Positions 1-7,735 of a DNA stretch of 49,681 nt are shown one piece after another (the stretch's first letter is position 1; every line of letters starts with the position of its first letter). The translations under genes were made by a program, and so were the position numbers. Below the pieces are notes generated by a model. That model searched no databases. It saw only the letters and a list, made by a program, of their open reading frames with translations, and had not been told where the DNA came from. This DNA comes from Auritidibacter sp. Marseille-P8566 (GTDB lineage: Bacteria; Actinomycetota; Actinomycetes; Actinomycetales; Microbacteriaceae). Location of the stretch: positions 1-49,681 of the forward strand of contig CAMDEV010000003.1 in NCBI GenBank assembly GCA_945896925.1. The letters run 5' to 3'.

Positions 1-884
1 TAGCTAGCGATGAAGAAGATGCTCTAGATTACGCAAGAAATCTACTTAGCTTCCTGCCAGAAAATAACCTCAGTGAAGCAATTAGCTACGAGTCAAACAG
101 CTCACTTGAAATCACTGACGAAGACCGGCTACTGAACACCATCATTCCTGATTCACCCAACCAGCCATACAGCATGATCAAGGTAATCGAATCGATTGTT
201 GATGACAACCAATTCCTTGAGGTTCAACCACTGTTTGCACCAAACATCGTGATTGGTTTTGCTCGTATCGCCGGCTCCTCTGTTGCGATCATCGCTAACC
301 AACCTCAGGCCCTAGCTGGAACGCTAAACATCGATGCTGCTGAAAAAGCTGCTCGCTTTGTTCGTTTTGCAGATGCTTTCTCAATTCCAGTGCTAACTCT
401 TGTTGACGTACCTGGTTACCTACCGGGAGCAGATCAGGAGTGGGCTGGTGTTATCCGTCGTGGAGCAAAACTGATCTATGCATACGCAGAGGCAACAGTT
501 CCACTGGTAACAGTTATTACTCGTAAGGCTTACGGAGGCGCATACATCGTTATGGGCTCTAAGCAACTGGGAGCAGACATCAACCTTGCCTGGCCAACTG
601 CTGAGATAGCGGTTATGGGTGGAGAAGGTGCGGTGAATATCTTGTTCAAGGACAAGATAAAAGCTGCTGAAGAAGCTGGTGAGGATATCAAGAAAGTCAG
701 AGCTCAGCTTGCTGCTGAATACACTTATAGCGTTGCTAGCCCATACCTTGCTGCTGAACGTGGTGAGTTAGATGGCATCATCGAGCCAGCTGCTACACGT
801 GTTTCAGTCATCAAGGCACTTGCCGCTCTGAAGACCAAGCGCGCAGCAACACCTCCTAAAAAGCACGGAAACATTCCACTGTAA
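1..884 (+). CDS. accD: Acyl-CoA carboxylase beta subunit (carboxyltransferase), 5' end outside window
   Basis: The reading frame is open from base 3, so the N-terminal part lies before the window. The visible 293 or so codons are the C-terminal carboxyltransferase half of an acetyl/propionyl-CoA carboxylase beta subunit. This subunit moves the carboxyl group from carboxybiotin to acyl-CoA in the cytoplasm, giving malonyl- or methylmalonyl-CoA. Visible family features are the VDVPGYLPGADQEW segment, the glycine-rich RKAYGGAYIVMGSKQLGAD stretch and the AWPTAEIAVMGGEGAV motif. The stop overlaps the accE start by one base (TAATG), so the two are translationally coupled. The biotin-carrying partner is accA at 7736-9508. 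The internal ATG at 174 is not the start, because conserved sequence continues upstream of it. Substrate preference cannot be read from this fragment. Confidence 0.95.
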   Translation, partial: ASDEEDALDYARNLLSFLPENNLSEAISYESNSSLEITDEDRLLNTIIPDSPNQPYSMIKVIESIVDDNQFLEVQPLFAPNIVIGFARIAGSSVAIIANQPQALAGTLNIDAAEKAARFVRFADAFSIPVLTLVDVPGYLPGADQEWAGVIRRGAKLIYAYAEATVPLVTVITRKAYGGAYIVMGSKQLGADINLAWPTAEIAVMGGEGAVNILFKDKIKAAEEAGEDIKKVRAQLAAEYTYSVASPYLAAERGELDGIIEPAATRVSVIKALAALKTKRAATPPKKHGNIPL

Positions 885-1120
885 TGAGTGATGAACTGAA
901 CCTCGCTGAGAGCATAAAGGTGATCTCTGGGAACCCAACTCCTCAAGAGTTAGCAGCTGTCATTGCCATTTTGGAGGCAACCCACGCTGAGCAGGCGGCT
1001 GAGAAGAAACAGGCTAAGAAGCCAGCGTCTTCTTGGAACCGTAACTCCGGCAACCTTCGTGGGAACCTGCTACCTGGCTTTGGTCAATGGCGAGCACAAT
1101 ACCGACCAGGGATGGACTAA
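884..1120 (+). CDS. accE: Acyl-CoA carboxylase epsilon subunit
   Basis: A 78-residue protein begins in the TAATG overlap with accD. It has the epsilon-subunit pattern: a short strand ending in SGNPTPQELAAVIAIL, a charged Ala/Lys/Glu-rich linker, then a Trp/Gly-containing tail. In Actinobacteria this small subunit stabilises the AccA-AccD complex and stimulates acyl-CoA carboxylase activity. Its presence is a strong actinobacterial marker. The family diverges fast, so the call rests on position directly after accD plus the GNPT-x-EELAA-like signature. No terminator is seen before the next gene. Confidence 0.88.
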   Translation: MSDELNLAESIKVISGNPTPQELAAVIAILEATHAEQAAEKKQAKKPASSWNRNSGNLRGNLLPGFGQWRAQYRPGMD

Positions 1121-1168
1121 AACAGGACTAGATTTATTTCAGGTTTTAATCAACTGAAAGGACCTGTA

Positions 1169-2833
1169 ATGACTCGTGAACCATCAGATCTAGACCTACT
1201 CGCTGAAGACTGGGTACAGAAACTCGTTGAACTAAGCCCAGAATTTGCAACCTACGCTGGTTTCAAAGTTGGCGAAGACAAACTAGAAGACACCAGCCCA
1301 GAAGCCGGTGCTGAATACAACAAAATCCAAAAAGAGATGCTAGCCAAAGTTGAAGCAACTCCAGTGCGAGATGAGATTGACAAAGTCACCAAGCTAGCAA
1401 TGACTTCAACCCTAAAACTCAGTGGTGAGATTTATGATTCAGGTCTTTGGAGAAGAGATCTAAACCCAATTGCATCTCCTGCTCAGGGCATCAGAGATAT
1501 CTTCGACCTATCACCTACTGCAACAGTTGATAACTGGGAAAACATTTCTAAGCGTATGCAGGCAGTTGACACAGCTGTTGACGGATACATCGCGACTCTT
1601 CGCGAGGGTATCAAGCACAATGACACTCCTGCTATTCGTCAGATCAAAATTGCCATCACACAGGCTGAGCAACTTTTGACTCCAGAGGGTTTCTTTAGAA
1701 AGTTTGCAAAGAACGCTGAAGCAACTGAAGGCTCAATTCCAGATTCACTTAAGGCTGAGCTTCTAGCATCTGCAGAAGTTGCTACCGAAGGGTATGCCAA
1801 GCTAACTAACTTCTTCAAGGAAGAACTTCTTCCTACTGGTAACACAGAAGATGCAATCGGTAGAGAGCGTTACGCTCTGCTCAGCGCTCAGTACCTAGGT
1901 AAGCGCGTAGACCTAGATGAGACCTACGAGTGGGGTAAAGAAGAACTTGCTCGTGTGGTTGCAGAACAGAACGCAGTAGCAAATGAAATAAAGCCAGGTG
2001 CCACTGTTCAAGAAGCTATCGAATTCCTAGACAACGACCCTAAGCGTAAGTTGCACGGTACCGATGAACTGCAACGCTGGATGCAGAAGCTTTCAGATGC
2101 TGCAATTGAGAAACTGAGTGGAACCCACTTTGACATTGCAGAGCCACTACGCAAGCTAGAGTGCATGATTGCTCCAACTCAGCACGGTGGTATCTACTAC
2201 ACCAGCCCAACCGATGACTTCTCTAGACCAGGTCGTATGTGGTGGTCAGTTCCTGTTGGTGTTACCGAGTTCGACACTTGGCGCGAGACCACAACCGTTT
2301 ATCACGAAGGCGTGCCAGGACACCACCTTCAGATTGCACAGAAGGTATACAACAAGGCAGATCTAAACTCCTGGCGCAGACTAGCTTCTTGGTCTTCAGG
2401 TCACGGTGAAGGTTGGGCTCTATACGCAGAGCGTCTAATGCAAGAGCTAGGTTTCCTAGATGATCCAGGTGACCGTCTTGGAATGCTAGATGGTCAGCGC
2501 ATGCGTGCTGCTCGTGTAGTTCTAGACATCGGAGTTCACCTAGGTAAGCCAAGACTTGATGGCACCGGTAAGTGGGACTTCGACTACGCACTTGATTTCA
2601 TGAGCAAGAACGTAAACATGTCTGAGCAGTTCATCAACTTCGAAGTGCACCGTTACTTCGGTTGGCCAGGACAGGCCCCTTCATACAAGATTGGTCAAAG
2701 AATCTGGGAGCAGATCAGAGACGAATACAAGGCTCGTCAGGGTGCAAACTTCAACATCAAGGAATTCCACATGAAGGCCTTGAACCTTGGAAGCATTGGA
2801 CTGGATACACTAGAAACAGCTTTACTGGGATAA
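1169..2833 (+). CDS. DUF885 family protein, putative zinc-dependent hydrolase
   Basis: A 554-residue cytoplasmic protein with no signal peptide. The C-terminal half carries HEGVPGHH at residues 379-386, the zinc-site signature of the DUF885 family, followed by a Gly-His-Gly-Glu-Gly-Trp-Ala-Leu-Tyr-Ala-Glu segment that supplies a further ligand in this gluzincin-like fold. The biochemical role of most members is unproven; a peptidase or amidohydrolase activity is inferred from the motif. The start is supported by AAAGGA a few bases upstream, and codon use is like its neighbours. It separates accD-accE from maf-accA, which lie together in many Actinobacteria, so it is part of an insertion in that neighbourhood. 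A strong intrinsic-type hairpin follows at 2850. Confidence 0.85.
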   Translation: MTREPSDLDLLAEDWVQKLVELSPEFATYAGFKVGEDKLEDTSPEAGAEYNKIQKEMLAKVEATPVRDEIDKVTKLAMTSTLKLSGEIYDSGLWRRDLNPIASPAQGIRDIFDLSPTATVDNWENISKRMQAVDTAVDGYIATLREGIKHNDTPAIRQIKIAITQAEQLLTPEGFFRKFAKNAEATEGSIPDSLKAELLASAEVATEGYAKLTNFFKEELLPTGNTEDAIGRERYALLSAQYLGKRVDLDETYEWGKEELARVVAEQNAVANEIKPGATVQEAIEFLDNDPKRKLHGTDELQRWMQKLSDAAIEKLSGTHFDIAEPLRKLECMIAPTQHGGIYYTSPTDDFSRPGRMWWSVPVGVTEFDTWRETTTVYHEGVPGHHLQIAQKVYNKADLNSWRRLASWSSGHGEGWALYAERLMQELGFLDDPGDRLGMLDGQRMRAARVVLDIGVHLGKPRLDGTGKWDFDYALDFMSKNVNMSEQFINFEVHRYFGWPGQAPSYKIGQRIWEQIRDEYKARQGANFNIKEFHMKALNLGSIGLDTLETALLG

Positions 2834-2849
2834 GTGAAGGTCGTGCGGT

Positions 2850-2882
2850 GGCTCCTCTGAAAAGAGGAGCCATCTCCCTTTT
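2850..2882 (+). terminator. Rho-independent terminator after the DUF885 gene
   Basis: A perfect 9-bp stem, GGCTCCTCT (2850-2858) with AGAGGAGCC (2863-2871), is closed by a GAAA tetraloop. A pyrimidine run with TTTT at 2879-2882 follows. It lies 17 bases after the stop codon. Confidence 0.8.
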
Positions 2883-2888
2883 AAGCCT

Positions 2889-3048
2889 GTCCCCCAAAGT
2901 GGGGACTAATACACAGAGCGAATATTCGGCAGATTAGAAACTACGGAGTTTAGTTTTATTCCGTAAGTGAATTTCTAATTATCAAGGGGATTCGGAATTC
3001 ATCCAGGGGACGGGCCAGGAGTTGGCGAAAGCTGACTCCCAGGCCCGT
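2889..3048. other. Structured intergenic segment, candidate small RNA or bidirectional terminator region
   Basis: The space between two converging genes holds a series of inverted repeats and no open frame of note. These are GTCCCC/GGGGAC (2889-2894 with 2901-2906); the palindrome CGAATATTCG (2919-2928); a nested pair ATTAGAAA/TTTCTAAT (2933-2940 with 2972-2979) enclosing TACGGA/TCCGTA (2942-2947 with 2960-2965); and a strong compound hairpin ACGGGCC/GGCCCGT (3010-3016 with 3042-3048) enclosing GGAGT/ACTCC (3018-3022 with 3035-3039). The last one probably ends transcription of the membrane protein gene from the minus strand, though no clear T-run follows on that side. A small RNA is possible but unproven. 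Confidence 0.4.
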
Positions 3049-3054
3049 TGGGGT

Positions 3055-4023
3055 TTAAGGGATAAGTCGAAGTGACACTAACGGTTGGGCTTGGCCAGAT
3101 AGAGTCGCCACCACAGTCAATACAAAACTCTCACCCTTGGGGCTTCTAATGGTTACGCGGCCTTGAGTAACATCTTGCAGCGCCAGTACCGCTCTGTTGA
3201 GTATTTCGTTTTTACTCTCAGCACTGAGATGATCCGTTCCGCCTTCGTCTAGAACGGCAACTTCACAACCAAGATTTCGAAGCCTAGCGATTTCTGATTT
3301 CATTTCAGGTGAAAGCAGATTCCTACCTCTGATCTCATCACGCAAGCTCAGCTCAAGCATTTTTGTTTGGAGCTTACGCTCTGGCGAGAGAGGGTTCTTT
3401 GCAGCTGCAACTTCAGAGAGCATCGGAATAGCTGCACCGAGAATCTCTTGGAGCCGGGACGCTCGCTCATTTCTAGTTGCAGTGATAGCAGCAATCTGTG
3501 ACCTAGAGTTTTCTTCTTGAAGACGGTATTGGTCAACTTCTGAATTCGCTCTTTGAATTCCTGTTGAAACTCCAAGACCGGCAAGCACCAAAACTACAGC
3601 ACCGATTAAGCCACCTGTCATAGCGACGATAGCTCCATACTGATAAAGCAATTGAGCTGCTAAAGAGATGGTTCCGAGAACTGCTAGCAGTCGCTGCTGC
3701 CTAACTGCTGTAACAGTAAGGATGACTGCAGTTCCCATAACTACCCAACCACCGACTGAAACATCGTTGATGACAGCTCGCTGCCAGATCACGAGTGCTG
3801 GCATGATAACAGTTACGACCAAGTTAAACAGGGCTTGCGCAAGGGGAAGTCTTAAACCTCTGTATAGCAAGAAAGATGGGATGGCTGCTGATAAATATAG
3901 ACAGAGCGCAAGGAGTTCGTAGTTTCTTTGTAATGGGTTAGGTAGCAGCATCGATTGCACTGGCAAATAGATTGCGTAGATGAATGGAATGGTTGAGGCT
4001 ATCCCACGGCGAATGACAATCAT
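3055..4023 (-). CDS. Membrane protein resembling a degenerate histidine kinase
   Basis: A 322-residue protein with about five or six N-terminal membrane helices and a cytoplasmic part of about 160 residues starting with a predicted coiled coil. I choose the ATG at 4023 because it forms an ATGA overlap with the stop of the upstream kinase; an in-frame ATG 12 bases earlier is also possible. The segment ERASRLQEILGAAIPMLSEVA can be aligned by eye with ERSRLDALVHDSVLTALIS of the kinase, but the phospho-acceptor His-Asp pair is replaced by Gly-Ala. No N-box, DxGxG or GxG nucleotide-binding motifs are visible in the C-terminal part. It is the last gene of the response regulator-kinase operon. I infer a non-catalytic partner or sensor; a simple unrelated membrane protein remains possible. 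Confidence 0.6.
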   Translation of the reverse strand: MIVIRRGIASTIPFIYAIYLPVQSMLLPNPLQRNYELLALCLYLSAAIPSFLLYRGLRLPLAQALFNLVVTVIMPALVIWQRAVINDVSVGGWVVMGTAVILTVTAVRQQRLLAVLGTISLAAQLLYQYGAIVAMTGGLIGAVVLVLAGLGVSTGIQRANSEVDQYRLQEENSRSQIAAITATRNERASRLQEILGAAIPMLSEVAAAKNPLSPERKLQTKMLELSLRDEIRGRNLLSPEMKSEIARLRNLGCEVAVLDEGGTDHLSAESKNEILNRAVLALQDVTQGRVTIRSPKGESFVLTVVATLSGQAQPLVSLRLIP

Positions 4024-5204
4024 GCTTGACTCCACTCCAGCACAACTGTTGTTCCTTTGCGAGGGGCCGAAACAATGTGTGCTTTACCGCCTATGCTCTC
4101 TAATCTTCCTTGGATGGAAAGCTTGATTCCCAACCTTCCGGTAGGGACACGATTAGGTCTAAAACCAACCCCATCATCTTTCACAACAAGCTTCAAAGTT
4201 CCTTGAGATGATTTGAGATGCAGCTCACGCTTAGCTTTGCCGCCAGCGTGCAGGACAGAGTTTTGAACGGCCTGAATTGTTGCCTCAGTAAGAGCTGAGG
4301 CAACCTCACCGTTGACAGCGAAGGAGGTTAGGCAGTTCTTGTTGAACTCAATCTCTGGATCAATACGTCTGGCCGCCGAAATTACGGAGTCAAATAGCGA
4401 TGAGCAGAGCACGCTAGCCGAAGCCTCATAAACGCTATCTGGTGTCTGCAGTCTCTGGATTGCGATGTTGGCTAAATCTGCTGAAGCCTTGATCTCATCC
4501 TCAGTCGTAGCTCTACCAGCGCTAATAAGCGCTGTTAGCACGCTGTCGTGCACAAGAGCATCCAGCCTCGAGCGTTCCTTGGCTTGAGCTTCAACTTGGG
4601 CTTCTAGGATTGCAGCTTCCATCCGTTCACTGTTTGCAATGTCACTCCTGCTTGCTGCATACCGGAGCATTAGCGCAATAACAGCTACTGAACCATTGGT
4701 GAGGATTGTGTAAAGGCCATCCAAGTAGGAAGTTTCAAGTGAGTGATTTCCACCGATTGGAATTGAAAATAGGTATTGAGTGACAACATTCACAACTACG
4801 TAGTAAACAACTACCCAACGCATTGAGAAGCCAAGAGCTGCTGCCAGCCAACCAGTTGACATCGCCCACCAAATAAACGGATAGAACCGGCCATCTTGAT
4901 CAGGTGTGCTAGTAACAAGTACTGACCAGAGTAACGGGAGAAAAGCGATAGCAATGGCGTGTATTCGCAAATACATGTAGTTTGCCGACCCAAACCAGAA
5001 AGTTGTGAAATAGGCAGCTGTTGTTGCCCAGATGCATCCCATAACTGTCCAAGCCAAAGGCTGATTCAACATTGGAAGTTGAGCGTAGAAGTTAGCAAAA
5101 CCTTCTATAGAAAAAAGTACAGATCCAGCAGCTAGAGCCCTACCAATCAACCGGTCTACTCTCGCAGTTGCAAAAGTTGAACTTAGTTTGGTTTGAACTG
5201 CCAT
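4020..5204 (-). CDS. Sensor histidine kinase (NarL-type partner)
   Basis: A 394-residue inner-membrane kinase. Residues about 20-185 form six or so hydrophobic helices with little extracellular sequence, so it probably senses a membrane or intracellular signal. A coiled linker leads to a HisKA_3-like phosphotransfer helix with His219 in LVHDSVLTAL. The C-terminal HATPase domain shows the N-box at Asn315 (QNSVLHAGG), DDGVGF at 343-348 and GRLGI at 356-360. It would autophosphorylate His219 and pass the phosphate to the response regulator encoded just upstream. The start codon overlaps the regulator stop at 5204, and its own stop overlaps the next gene, so the three are coupled. The signal is unknown. 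Confidence 0.9.
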   Translation of the reverse strand: MAVQTKLSSTFATARVDRLIGRALAAGSVLFSIEGFANFYAQLPMLNQPLAWTVMGCIWATTAAYFTTFWFGSANYMYLRIHAIAIAFLPLLWSVLVTSTPDQDGRFYPFIWWAMSTGWLAAALGFSMRWVVVYYVVVNVVTQYLFSIPIGGNHSLETSYLDGLYTILTNGSVAVIALMLRYAASRSDIANSERMEAAILEAQVEAQAKERSRLDALVHDSVLTALISAGRATTEDEIKASADLANIAIQRLQTPDSVYEASASVLCSSLFDSVISAARRIDPEIEFNKNCLTSFAVNGEVASALTEATIQAVQNSVLHAGGKAKRELHLKSSQGTLKLVVKDDGVGFRPNRVPTGRLGIKLSIQGRLESIGGKAHIVSAPRKGTTVVLEWSQA

Positions 5205-5839
5205 TAGAGAAGATCCCCCGGATACTGATCATCTTCAATTAGCCGAATCAATAGTTCAGACTTACCTCGAACCGGTCTTCCAACATCCGAGTACTTGTCT
5301 CTGACTCGGTCGATGTGTTCTTTGGCAGTGCTGTTTGTTACATTGAGTTGGAAAGCAACTTGCTTTAGAGACATTCCAGATGCGTATAAACGAACCACTT
5401 CTAACTCTCGCTCTGTGAGCTTCACTTTGAATTCATGGTCTGAATCAATAGCAGCAATGGTCTCAGTTGTATTCACAATGGTTCCATCTGCAACCAATTC
5501 AATTGCAGCAAAGAGATCATCCATCTGTTGGCTCTTTGTAATAAGTGCAGCCGCTCCTGCACTCAAAGCTGATAGCACCTGAGCTTTTCGATCTGCAATG
5601 GAGAAGATTACAACTTCACTACCCTGGTCAATGAGTGTCTTGACGTTTGCTGCTGGTTCACTGCCATCGGCTAATGAAAGGTCTAAGACAATGACCTGTG
5701 GCTTTGTTAGTAGCTGAGGAATGAGCTCATTGACAGTTGGAGCGCTACCAACTAGCTCTAGCCCTCTTTGCTGGCACGCGCCAGCAAACCCCAGCCTGAT
5801 GGCTTCGTGGTCATCAACTATCGCAACAGTTATGGTCAT
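5204..5839 (-). CDS. LuxR/NarL-family response regulator
   Basis: A 211-residue DNA-binding response regulator. The receiver domain (residues 1 to about 120) has the acidic pair Asp9-Asp10, the phospho-acceptor Asp53 in VIVLDLSLADG and Lys102 in LITKS. The C-terminal LuxR-type helix-turn-helix starts at LTERELEVVRLYASGMS and ends near residue 195. It should be activated by the adjacent kinase and bind promoter DNA as a dimer. The ATG overlaps the stop of the upstream RNA methyltransferase gene (ATGA), so the two-component genes appear to be transcribed from the methyltransferase promoter near 7045. Target genes are not indicated by the sequence. Confidence 0.92.
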   Translation of the reverse strand: MTITVAIVDDHEAIRLGFAGACQQRGLELVGSAPTVNELIPQLLTKPQVIVLDLSLADGSEPAANVKTLIDQGSEVVIFSIADRKAQVLSALSAGAAALITKSQQMDDLFAAIELVADGTIVNTTETIAAIDSDHEFKVKLTERELEVVRLYASGMSLKQVAFQLNVTNSTAKEHIDRVRDKYSDVGRPVRGKSELLIRLIEDDQYPGDLL

Positions 5840-7044
5840 TTCACCAGACTAACGATTGTCTCGAAGTGGTGGGTGTGTGGGAATAGGTCGTAGGCCGCAA
5901 TCTTTGTGATTTTGTATCCAGCGTCAGTTAGAGGTTTCAGATCTCTGCTCAACGCAATAGGGTCACAGGCAACATAGATCAGATGAGAAGGAGATAACTC
6001 AAGAAGTCTCTCGATCACGTGTTTACCAGCACCAGATCTTGGCGGGTCAATAATGATGGTGCTCTTCGCCTTAAGTGACCCATGGGAAGCAAGTTCATCT
6101 AGGAAACGCTCGGTTGGCAGAGCAACAGATTTTGCACCTTTGATATCAACTAGGTTGCGTTTAGCATCCTCAGCCGCAGTCTTTGAAGCTTCAACAGTTG
6201 TGATCTTCAGATCTAAGCCAAAAGCATTAGCAAGAGCGCCACTGAAGAGCCCAACTCCTCCGTAAAGGTCATAGTTCTGAGCTTGAGGATCAAAACCTTG
6301 AGCCTTGGCCATGCCAACAACTTCATTGGCTAGTAGGTTGGCAGCTTCTTTGTGAACCTGCCAGAAAGCACCTGGAGACAATCTAAAAGTTCGACCGCCA
6401 GCCCGTTCAATGACCTTTTCTTCACCCTTTAGTTTCTTATCGATAGTCCACTGCAACTGGCCAGTGCTTGAGTATGCAATCTCGATCTTCTTTACGTCTT
6501 GCCAGTTCTTAAGATGAATACCAAGTTCTTCAATCTCACTAACAGCCAAAGCAAGTTTTCTAACTCGAACAACCTCGTGACTTCTTTCACGGTAAGGACC
6601 AGCATCTCCGTTTTCATCAACATGTAGTTGCACTCGTGTGCGATAGCCAAGTCCGTTGGCTTCATCATCCCCTGGAGCTGCTAGGACTTCAACTCGCATC
6701 TCAATTCCAGCAAATCTCTGGAGTCCCTCTTCTAAGACATCTGCTTTTAGTTCTCTCTGACGAGAGAGTTTGATGTGGCCGAATTCTGCTCCACCAGCTA
6801 GTTCTGCATTCTTCCAAATGTGAGGAACTCGATCTGGAGAAGCCTCAATAATTTGAACAGGTTCTGCTCGACAGAAAGAACCCCCCTTATCCTCAAAGAC
6901 TCTAACCTTGGCAACTTCACCCGGTAGGACGTGAGAGACGAAAACAACCCTGCCTTCGTGTCTCGCCACGAAGATGCCACCGTGCGCAACCTTCTCTATT
7001 TGCACTTCAAAGACTTGGTCTAACCAGTTAATTGTTTTATTCAC
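5836..7044 (-). CDS. Class I SAM-dependent RNA (uracil-C5) methyltransferase, TrmA/RlmD family
   Basis: A 402-residue protein with an N-terminal TRAM-like RNA-binding domain (roughly residues 10-65) and a C-terminal Rossmann methyltransferase domain. Visible motifs are the SAM-binding DLYGGVGLFSG, the IIIDPPRSGAGKHV motif and the catalytic-Cys loop LIYVACDPIALSRDL. Family members methylate C5 of a uridine in 23S rRNA or tRNA. The cysteine cluster that binds [4Fe-4S] in RlmD-type enzymes is absent: the matching region reads VPHIWKNAELAGGAEFGHI. The start is GTG at 7044, 39 bases from the divergent maf start. It leads the two-component operon through an ATGA overlap. The exact target nucleotide cannot be assigned. 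Confidence 0.88.
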   Translation of the reverse strand: MNKTINWLDQVFEVQIEKVAHGGIFVARHEGRVVFVSHVLPGEVAKVRVFEDKGGSFCRAEPVQIIEASPDRVPHIWKNAELAGGAEFGHIKLSRQRELKADVLEEGLQRFAGIEMRVEVLAAPGDDEANGLGYRTRVQLHVDENGDAGPYRERSHEVVRVRKLALAVSEIEELGIHLKNWQDVKKIEIAYSSTGQLQWTIDKKLKGEEKVIERAGGRTFRLSPGAFWQVHKEAANLLANEVVGMAKAQGFDPQAQNYDLYGGVGLFSGALANAFGLDLKITTVEASKTAAEDAKRNLVDIKGAKSVALPTERFLDELASHGSLKAKSTIIIDPPRSGAGKHVIERLLELSPSHLIYVACDPIALSRDLKPLTDAGYKITKIAAYDLFPHTHHFETIVSLVK

Positions 7045-7071
7045 TAAATAAGTGTTTCACAATGCTTTGGG

Positions 7072-7077
7072 TAGTCT
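7072..7077 (+). promoter_or_regulatory. -10 box TAGTCT for leaderless maf
   Basis: TAGTCT is followed by six bases (TGACCC) and then the GTG start of maf, the geometry of a leaderless transcript. No Shine-Dalgarno sequence is seen. It is one of nine such sites in the window. Confidence 0.6.
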
Positions 7078-7083
7078 TGACCC

Positions 7084-7716
7084 GTGACCAAACTAGTTTT
7101 AGCTTCCACCTCCCCTGCAAGACTCAGGCTGCTCAGAGATGCTGGCATTGACCCGATCGTCATTGCCCCAGGAGTTGATGAAGAACATGTTGCTGATCTG
7201 GCTATGCAGGCAGGACAAATCAGTAACACGGCAGACCTAGTCTTGCTTCTTGCTAAAGCTAAGGCAGAAGCAGTAGTAAACCACCCAGATGCTCAGGGAG
7301 CACTAATTATTGGTTGCGACAGTGCCCTAGATCTTGATGGTGAAGCACTTGGCAAACCTCATGACCCTGAGGTTGCCATTGAACGCTGGAAGGCCATGAG
7401 GGGTCGCTCAGGCAGGCTATACAGCGGTCACTGGCTTATAGATAACCGAGTTTCCAGCCCAACGCCGCCCGCAACCGGTCATGCCAGCAACACCACAGTT
7501 CACTTCGCTGAGCTCTCAGACAGTGAAATATTGGCCTATGTTGGCACTGGAGAGCCCTTGAAGGTAGCGGGAGGATTCACCATAGACGGGCTTGGTGGAG
7601 CCTTTATAAAGGCTATTGAGGGTGATGCCCATACGGTAATTGGCCTAAGTTTGAGCACTCTGAGAGAACTCTGTTTGACCCTAGATGTCGATTACCCGAG
7701 CCTCTGGCGCGGGTAA
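7084..7716 (+). CDS. maf: Maf family nucleotide pyrophosphatase
   Basis: A 210-residue Maf/HAM1-like protein. Family members hydrolyse non-canonical or modified nucleoside triphosphates (dTTP, UTP or m7GTP depending on subtype) to monophosphates, and are linked to septum inhibition. Visible motifs are LASTSPARLRLLRDAGI at the N-terminus, the acidic GCDSALDLDG, KPHDPEVAIERWKAMRGRSG, and GFTIDGLGGAFIKAIEGD near the C-terminus. The start is GTG with no Shine-Dalgarno sequence and a -10 box at 7072-7077. The gene precedes accA by 19 bases, an arrangement also known around accD-accE-maf-accA in mycobacteria. The subtype is not assigned. Confidence 0.9.
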   Translation: MTKLVLASTSPARLRLLRDAGIDPIVIAPGVDEEHVADLAMQAGQISNTADLVLLLAKAKAEAVVNHPDAQGALIIGCDSALDLDGEALGKPHDPEVAIERWKAMRGRSGRLYSGHWLIDNRVSSPTPPATGHASNTTVHFAELSDSEILAYVGTGEPLKVAGGFTIDGLGGAFIKAIEGDAHTVIGLSLSTLRELCLTLDVDYPSLWRG

Positions 7717-7721
7717 ATAGG

Positions 7722-7727
7722 TAGGCT
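7722..7727 (+). promoter_or_regulatory. -10 box TAGGCT for leaderless accA
   Basis: TAGGCT lies eight bases before the accA ATG (spacer TAATACCT). There is no purine-rich ribosome-binding site, so accA probably has its own leaderless transcript in addition to read-through from maf. Confidence 0.55.
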
Positions 7728-7735
7728 TAATACCT

